DNA of 32,846 bases from NCBI GenBank assembly GCA_019648995.1, contig BLXT01007177.1, positions 379,316 to 412,161 of the forward strand. The letters are read 5' to 3'. A model generated the notes under the pieces. The model was not told where the DNA came from. It saw only the letters and a program-made list of their open reading frames with translations, and made no database searches. This stretch comes from Plakobranchus ocellatus. Lineage: Eukaryota; Mollusca; Gastropoda; Plakobranchidae. Position 1 is the stretch's first letter. Each line of letters opens with the position of its first letter. The translations under genes and the position numbers were made by a program. Of this stretch, positions 1 to 9,400 are shown piece by piece.

Positions 1-405
1 CCCCCTCTCTCTCTCTCTCTCTCTCTCCTTTCTCTCAAGATTGCCTTTTTCTCAGGCTCAGTTACTCTCTTTTAAATTATCATTTTCTTTGTCTCACACT
101 TTTCCTCTCTGTTTCGAACTATTCACTCTTTTCTTTTGGATGTGTCTTATCTTCATTTTCACAATATTAGCTTCCACTATTTTCGCTAAAAATTTTGTCC
201 ACTTGACACTTTTGCAAATGCAAAATGTACTTCTTCAAACAGTTCAGTTGTTCGTGAATTAGTAATTTCAAGATATTGGGCAGAAAGGAGGGAATAGGCT
301 TCAAAGTTGACAGACTAAACACCCGAATCTTAAACAGGGGGGTCTTCCTGTGATGTGAATCAATAAGGAACAATATTCCTACCATTATCTTTGTCTTCTA
401 TTTAG
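1..405 (+). other. Upstream kinase intron (right part) with CT microsatellite
   Basis: Positions 1-38 are an almost pure CT run. The remainder is pyrimidine-rich and AT-rich with no supported coding sequence, ending in the acceptor before 406. Short open frames here have no recognisable content. Confidence 0.6.
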
Positions 406-628
406 CCTGCGAAAACAGGATCCAATGGGAATGCTGCCTTTATTCCACCCCGGATACCACAATCTTTACCTCCTGCTGCTCCTGTAGAAAGTACGCGCCG
501 TAGACCCCCACCTCCACCAGTCCCATCACCAAACTTTGAGCCTAGCAGGGGAGCAACAGCATCAACACTGTTCTGGGACACACCACATCAAAATTGTGAG
601 GAGGATGAAGAGGAAATTCAAATTGGTT
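406..628 (+). CDS. Kinase exon: proline-rich interdomain linker
   Basis: Acceptor ctatttag precedes 406 and the consensus donor gtaagt starts at 629. Only one of the three frames is open throughout; it encodes about 74 residues with proline clusters ([22 protein letters not shown]) and ends in an acidic stretch ([11 protein letters not shown]). Proline-rich, disordered linkers between the SH2 region and the kinase domain are usual in this class, and the PPPPVP core could bind SH3 domains (inference). The incoming phase is 0 if the exon starts at 406. An alternative donor at 626 is in frame but a much poorer match. Confidence 0.8.
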
Positions 629-3316
629 GTAAGTTGTTTTCCAAGTTCTTAAAACAATATTTTTACTCCCTATGGTCATTTTAAGTTTTGTATTTAAGCA
701 AAGAAGAATATATATTAAGTGGATAGTGTGTAAGATCATGAGAGTTGCATGTGCAAATAAAGAGAGAAGGAGATGAAAGTATTGTATGGAAAAATGCTTT
801 GAATTTTTGTATCTAATGAGGTAAAAAAAAGTATACAAGTATTACAAGGCCATGCTTGGAAGCAAATAAATATTTTTAAAGGACTTTGAAGCTAAAATTG
901 TGGTTAAAGAAAATGAAATTGATATAGTAAAACAATACAACCACCAACTCAAACTTCTTTGAACAAAATTTTATTAACACAGAGTATATGTACAAATGTT
1001 TTGCTCTCAGGCTTTATCAGACATGCCTGCTGTTATGGAAATTCTGGATTCGTTCCGAAATTCTAGCTGAAAATGACATGCGTGCTGGAAATCTCTATTT
1101 TTATTGCAACATCTGGAACTTCGCTGATTGTGATTGGTTGGGCTCTTTATTATAAGCCTATTCTAGGTTTAGTGGCACTTCCCTGCATAGGTTACACATG
1201 AAAAATGTAGGAGACAAAAAACAAAGTTAGACAAAAAATTAAACTGTGCTAACACTAATACAGACTTTTCGGCAAACCTATATTGGCGCTGTTGGCTAGA
1301 TATTTTTTTAAAATCCCAGTCATCGGGTATATTGTGGATCTTGCCTTTTGCTAGCAGAAGAGGGGTGGGGCAGGGTGAGGCAATCCTATTGGTACAGTGG
1401 ATGCATCATTCATAGGCCTCTCCATCACTGACTGTTGACCTGTTGATAGTCTGTTGTTTGCACTGTGGTGTCACTCACTTTGACTAGGGAAGCACTTACA
1501 AAAATTCTGATGGCAAATTTGAAATTAGCGGCCTTGAAATAAGAAAATCATTGCGGCAGAATTCCAATTTCAATAGAAATTATAAATAAACATTTTTAGC
1601 ATATTTTTTTCCTATTTTTAATCTGTTAACTTAGAGTCAATGGTTTAGTTTAATGTTATTATTTAGATTTTGAGACACACTATATGTGCAATGTCTCATA
1701 AGTCTATAGGACTAAACCTAGTCTTTTGCAGGTGCAAATATAGAGAACACCAAGTCACTTGCTGAGCAGCACAGACTAATATATAATAGGCCTGTATTCA
1801 ATCAAAATGGTAATAATAATAATGAGTGTCATAAGCATCTCATTACTGCATAAAGATAGTGGTGATAGTACATCTCATAATCAATTCCCAACAGCGCACT
1901 CATATATATGCTTATTTATGTGTTTTGGGTTTCACTTTAGTTCCAGAAGTAGAGCCATTATCTATAGAGGAGGCCGAGCGACTTGAGAACACCTACATTG
2001 ACATCAGGGAAGATGTTATGACCAGTGATTTGCGGTCTGACCAAGTCATTCTGGAGGGAAAATTGGGTAAATGGACTAGATGATTATGGTGCCTTTTAAA
2101 CTAGAGCTTAGAAGATTTAACACTTGCAAAAAAAAGGCATTTGAAATTGTTTAGAGAGATAGTATATTGTGTAATAGATTCATCGGTTAGTGGATGCATT
2201 CCAATAGTTAGAGAAAATAGAAGAAATACTATTGAATTATCAAAAATTATTTTGGTTTCTAGTCATTCTCCTACCTATCAAGTTACTGCTTATATTTCAA
2301 ACATTATTGTTATATTTTAATGATTTTTTTTGTCTGTAGTTTTTAATGAGATCCTTGAATGAAAAATGGTTTAAAATTTGAAGTAGGATGAAGATGGAGA
2401 ATATATATATTCCAAGTCTGATCATGGTTTAAAAACCTCCTCCTCCACTTCTTTCTATTTCCTTAAAGGACTTGAATACCAAAGTTATGAGTTGTCAAGG
2501 ATGTATGTTAAATGAAAAAAATAAAGGTAAACAAGATGAACCAGCTTTTGTCTTATAATCTGTATCTATATCATTTGTTTGTCCTGTGTTAATTTTCCCT
2601 GCATTGTAGGATCGGGTCAATTCGGTGAGGTCAGAAAAGGCAGATGTCAAGTTGGAGGAAAGACAGTCCCTGTAGCGGTGAAAACATTGAAGAACAATGA
2701 TCCAGATGGAGAGGTAAAAACTACTTAATCCTCTCAGGGTTCCCACTGGGTGAGGAAATCTGGAAAAAGTTGGGAAAAACATTTTTGTTCCTGGTCAGGG
2801 AAAGGGTCTTGGATTTGCTTTCAATCCGCCATGGATTGGGAAAAGGTCAGCAAATGTAGAAAGAACAAAGCAAAAAAATATAACAAAATAAAGAAAAAGC
2901 GAAAAGATAATACTGCATCAGATACAAATTTTACATGGCCAGGAAATGTAGGCCCTAGGCCTAACACTTAGTGAAAACAATGAGATACCTGTCTGCCCAT
3001 TGAAAGACGCAAGTTAGGCCCATCTCTCTGACTCAGTCATTGCACATCCAATCTTACTCATTCTAATTGCATGAGCCATCCAGTCATCTATAAAAATCTA
3101 GCCTACTCTACATGATTGGCGCTTGGCAGAAGGTCTTATTGTCATAGATTGATTATATTCTTTTGGATTTTATTCAGTTTTTGATTGCAATGGTAGATCT
3201 CAATCTATTTCATTCTTCAAATTTTTTAATCATCTAGATATCTAGATCTATTTTATTCTTCAAATTTTATAATTATTTAGATTTTAATCTAGAATATCTC
3301 TCTGTCTGTCTCTCTG

Positions 3317-3403
<87 letters not shown>

Positions 3404-6400
3404 TTATTTTCTAAGGGCATAGAACCTAATCTAGATTGGATTGCTCTCAAAGACTAGGACTTAAGCCTTTGTTAGATTTCTCTTTTATATTGATGTGTGG
3501 GTAGGCATCTCTGGGCTTAGACTCAAACTTAAGATCTAGATTTAGATCTTTGAAGGTCTAGAAAAGATCTGGAATTTTTTTTTCCTTTTGAGTGGAAACC
3601 CAGGTTAACCCAATACATTATTCTGCAGCTCATTACTGATTGTTCATAATTTAATGAACAAAATGAAATGTTTGTTATCTGAATGACAATGATAAAAATT
3701 TCTAGAGAAATCTATTAAAGCTAAATTTGTTGGGTGCAGTTTCTCGATTATTTTTTTTATTATTCTTTGTTTGATCTTTTTGTTGAAATCCATAAATTAT
3801 TTGTATCATTCCTTTTTTTTAGCCATAATCTTTTACGATTTTATAAAATGGATTTTAATCTTAATGTCTAAAACAGAAAGAGATTCTCAGTGAGGCCAGT
3901 TTGATGAAAAGTCTTGACCACCAACACATTGTCAGAATGATTGGTTAGTATTGCTGCTCTTAGTGTCATGCAGAAATTTATATTCCTACAAGCTCAGCTC
4001 ATCATGGTCTTTGCAAATATAGAATATACCCATAAAAGAGACCAAAATCTTTGTAAGAGAATGTGAAGAAAAAGATTTTCCTACAAGCTCAGCTCATCAT
4101 GGTCTTTGCAAATATAGAATATATCCATAAAAGAGACCAAAGTCTTTGTAAGAGAATGTGAAGAAAAAGATATTCCTACAAGCTCAGCTCATCATGATCT
4201 TTGCAAATATAGAATATACCCATAAAAGAGACCAAAGTCTTTGTAAGAGAATGTGAAGAAAAAGATATTCATACAAGCTCAGCTCATCATGATCTTTGCA
4301 AATATAAAATATACCCATAAAAGAGACCAAAGTTTTTGTAAAAGAATGTGAAGAAAAGTTCAAAGTTTTTTGTTTTGTCATCATTGTAAGTTTCCTACCT
4401 TAGACTTGAGATTTTTCTATGCTTATTTTTGTTTCCCCAATGCAAATCTCAAAAAAATTGTATGTGAAAAAAGACAAAGGGAGAAGATAATGGATGGACT
4501 GGCCACATGGCTTGGACCAGGAAAAGTGTTAGATATACTGGCCGCCGTCAAAGATAGGGATTTGTGGAGGGACATGATCGCCAACGCTTACAAGCAAGGC
4601 ACTTGATGATGATGATGATGATGATAACTAATTAAATTGGTTGATTTTAATTGGCATACAATAAGGATAAAATGATGCAAAAAATAATTTAAAATATATC
4701 TCTTTTCAGGTGTTTGTAAGGGAGAAACGCTGATGTTGGTTTTAGAGCTGGCTGAGTTGGGGCCACTTAAGAAATATTTGGAAAGACATCAGTAAGTGCT
4801 GGCCCCATTCTTATCACAACTCCATTTACAAAAAAAATGGAGCTTGTTGTATAATGTTATACAAGATATGTGAAAGATTCAATATTAACGAAAAATATGT
4901 AAAGAGCTTATCAGGCGCCTAGGAGCTCTATGTCCTAAGGGGGCATTGTGGATAAACTATATTCATAAAAACCAAACTAAACTAAACTATGTTAAAAGCT
5001 GTTAAACAAGAAAGGATATTTAAAAAGATTCTTTGAAGACAGTAAAATAGGGTTCACATAATATGGGCAAACTTTTAGATAATCAGTTCATTTGTACGAG
5101 TATCTTTTGTATGAATTAAATTTTTCATTCATTCCAAGTTGCTCGTCTATTATAGGATGTGCCACGCCTAACTGCTTGTGTGTTGAGATCTCAACCATGC
5201 ATCATTCTCTACATTACCACATATTGTATTAGTGTTCAACATATTTGAAGTTTGAAAAATGTTGAGCTGAATGGGATCTTGCTATTTTGTGAGAACACAA
5301 ATGATCTGGACCTTTTCCCATTTTGTCCCAATATATTCATTTAGTTTTAGTATCCCCCGAAAGTTGCAAGATATGGTAATGACACCTCTGTCACTTTTCG
5401 CCTTGCTCAGGATGATGAAGCTGTGGCATCAGGTAGAGTTGATGATGCAGATATGTGATGGAATGGAGTACCTTGAGATGAGAGACGTAGTGCACAGAGA
5501 CCTGGCTACTCGTAATGTCCTGCTAGTTAATGACCACTTTGCAAAAATCAGTGACTTTGGTTTGTCTCGCATACTGGATAACAACTCGGAGTACTACACG
5601 GTAGTTTATGTTTGCATATCTCTTGCATTAGTTTATGGCTTTGATTTGGTAAACAATCAAGAATAAAAAACTGCATTGAAAACATGCAAATAATACTGAA
5701 GTACCACATGAATCTCTTTGTATGAATTAAAATTAATAGGTATCCTCCATGTGTTTTCTTGGATCTAGCACTTTGTTTACATCAATTGTGTTGTATTTTT
5801 ACTTTATGAATTCAACTTGAATAGCTTCATCAAGTCCATTTAACTGATGATTGTATTTTCTTCCCCTTAGGCTCATGGTCCTGGTAGGTGGCCTCTGATG
5901 TGGTATGCCCCTGAATGCCTCTACTACCATAAATTTGACTCATCCTCTGATGTGTGGAGTTTTGGCATCACCATGTGGGAGATCATGTCATTTGGAGCAA
6001 GGCCTTATAGTGTGAGTGCAGAAAAGCAAGTTAAATGATGAACATATCATCTGTTATTCCTACCTATTGATGCAGAATTTTTCTTGCTTTTGGCTCTGAT
6101 ATTAGGTTCAGTTTTAGAATGCTTAAGAATCACACATAATAAATATTTGAAATAATTGGTATTTGGAAAAATGTAAAGTACCATGAGATGTTCAGTTACA
6201 TCTCAATTTTTTTTTGCTTCTGAAGTCCAGTGATGTGTATACTTATATCCAGAACACAATTACTGGACAGTTGGGCATTTGTAGGTTTGACAAAGATGAA
6301 ATTTTATCAACAGAAGAAGAAGGATATTTGACCTTAAACAGCCATATCTTGATGCTGTTGACAACAAAGCCTGACAGTGGTGCCACAAAAATGCATACAT

Positions 6401-9400
6401 TATGAATAAATCTGTAGACAAAATGTTTGATTTGCGGCTCTATTTTTAAATTATTATTTGCTGTGGTAAAATCGGAAGTTTTTTAACACTTTCCTTTCAG
6501 CAGGTGTATATTCTGAAATTTTCACAAGATAGCTATCATTGTACTTCCTGGATTAAGTATTACATGTACATTTTGATTGTTTTAATGATTGTTAAAAAAC
6601 ATTGTTAATTTTTTTCCTGTAATCAATAAATTAAAATAAATATGATTTAGAGATGCAGTAGAAAAAGTGTCTGCGAGTCATTCAGACATCAGTGGGCCAA
6701 AGGACTACAGATTCCAACATTTCCAAAAAATGAAACCGATACTGGCAAACAGAAACATAAGAATAGAAATCACAATAAGCTTAATAAAAAGATATGTATG
6801 TTCTGCAGTATTCTACAATAGTGAGTGTTAAACAATAAACTAAAAGCAGTAGAGATGTGCTTTATCAGAAGAATGGTGAGGATTATTATGGACGGGAAAA
6901 AGTCCAATGAATTGTTACTGAAAGAAGCTGATCTTGAACGATCATTAATCAAAACCATAAGACATAGACACTTACAATTTTTAGGACATATTTACCAACA
7001 CAAGGCTTAGAACACTTAGCAATCACTTGAAAGATTGAGGGTGAATGCTGAAGAGGTAGACAAAGAATAACTTTTATTGAAAGTTTTAACTCATGGGCAA
7101 TAGGTAATAGTAGCAGCAATGACTTTATAAGGTTAATTTAAAACAGCTTTGAGTGGGGGAACATGCTCATCAATGTCTGTTCCAGGCAAGGCACCTGAAA
7201 AAGGAAGGTCTTTGTCTTTTTTTTCATGATCTTGGGAGATTGCCTTCTTCCCATGTGTTATTTATCAGTTGTAAGACACTGTTTTCCCAGAGGATCTTAG
7301 GTGCCTGATCATTTCATTATGCATTTTGTCTGGGCCCGAGGAATTTTTCATGTGTAATTTCTTTAGAACCTGCCTAATCCTGAGAGCTTGAAGGGTTTTT
7401 TAAATAGCCTTGGTTTTTCACTTTTTGTGTTCTTTCAGTTCTTTGAGCAGTGCATTGTCATTCATCTGATTATCCTTGAGTTGTTGATGGAGCAAAAAGC
7501 TTATCAAGTTTTTCTGATCTTTTCTGTGTGTCTCTCCCTCTAGCATTGGTGTGGCGTTTATTTTTTGTTTCTTTCCCGATAGATTGTTTACCAATGGCCA
7601 TGCTTTTCTTACATCTTTCCAAATGTCTGGTGCTGAGCATGTTTGTCTCCATTTGTCTCGTTCAGCTAGAGAAGTTATCAGTTTGACTTTGGCTGCAGCT
7701 TTTTTTATATTCTATCTTGTTGTTAATAGCTTAAAGGCTGTTACTCTTAGAGCATATTGTTGTTTTGAAAGTACTATTTGAATGTCTTCATTGCAAAAGA
7801 ATTTATTCTCTTTGTTTTGCCCCTTGGTATGTGCTCTCTTGCAGCATTGATACTTATAGACGTGACCTCGTGCTCAATGTCATTGACATCCTCTGATGGT
7901 TCCTCTATAAGTGTCTTGAGTTCTTCCTCTGATGTCATTCTATAATTTGACCAGTTTGCTATTTTGAAGTTCAACCTGCTTTGTCTCGTTGCTGGGGTTT
8001 TGCCTGCTAATTTACCACAGAAGTGAGAGTTGTCCATGGTCGCTGACTATTCCTGGAAGGACTTGTACCCTACAGTGGGGCTCGAGATCATATGAAGCGA
8101 AAATCAGGTCAAGACCACTGGATGTGTTCTGGCCCTGTGTAGAAGGGTTGCAGGAGAGTTTGTGTCTTATGGGAATACCAGGATTATGGTTTCATGTAGT
8201 TCTTCTAGGACTTCCCTGTGCTGCTGGTATCCAGAGTAGCTCCATTGTGGCGAGTGGCTGTGAAAGTTTCTAGCAATTAATTTGTTGGTATCAGGGTAGC
8301 CCCATTGTGATCAGTGGCTGTTAAAGTCTCCAGCAACTGATGTATTGGTATCAGGATAGGGCCATTGTGGTTAGTGGCCCTTAAAGTCTCCAGCAATTAA
8401 TGTGTTGGTATCAGAGTATCCCCATTGTGGTGAGTGGCCTTTAAAGTCTCCAGCAACTGATGTATTGGTATCAGGGTATCCCCATTGTGGTGAGTGGCCA
8501 TTAAATTCTCCAGCAACTATTGTGTTTTCATGAAGTTCATTAATCTGGCAAGTTGGAGCAGGTGGACTGTAGATAATTGATCTTTGTATGACTAGCATGG
8601 TTCAGGTTGATTTTATTGCATTCAACAATGAGGTCATTCCTGGTATAAGTAATGATTCCTGTGCAGCCCTGACAGTGATAAGGGTAGCCAATGTAGGCTA
8701 TTATCTTGATATTGGTGACAGAGTTGAGTGTTTCTTGAAGTAGAGCCATGTAGATCTTGCTGTTCTCACCAAATAGGCTAATTCTATTTTCTTCTGACTG
8801 GTATTACATATGTTCAGTTGGAAGATGTTGGCTGGTCGGATGTCTAGGCCATGACTTTTCTTTCTTCTTCTGGTGAGTGTTCAGGTTTCTTGTATTTTTG
8901 TGTTTGGCAAAGCAATGCTTTCTTGAAGCGTCATCTGAGCTCTTAAAGGATATTATTATTTATTTCTTCCATGGTAATTGTGGTGGGGACAGTAATTTTT
9001 TTCCCCACCTAGACACATGAGCTATGCACTGGCCACCCCAATCCTGCTGAGCTTTTGACTCAATCAGTCTCTGTAAACACCACTGGGGACTCAGAGTTTT
9101 TCAAATATACCATATATGTTTGAAGGCACTATCCACTCAGTCACAGTCTCGGCCACTGGTGCCTCCTGGCTGTGTTGCTGAATAGTTATAGCAAAGGGTC
9201 AGGCAGCATCACTACCATTAATGTATTCAGGCAGTCACGTTGACATGTCATATGTCATCTGTGTCGGTTCACATCTCCCTCCACACAGTAGTCCAGGGCA
9301 AATGTAGGGTTAATCACGCTATGGACCGCTTCACTCACACGGCTGCTGGCACCTGACTATGTGGCAGCCATTCACAGATCATGTATCTTATCTATCACAG

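Noticed and set aside
542..838. 98-codon - strand open frame overlapping the linker exon
   Set aside because: Antisense shadow of the exon at 406-628 and its intron; no motif.
6214..6405. Extra kinase exon in the 4.2-kb intron
   Set aside because: The flanking exons at 5871-6011 and 10199-10311 join in phase and align without a gap to the Syk family; the frame has no kinase-like residues.
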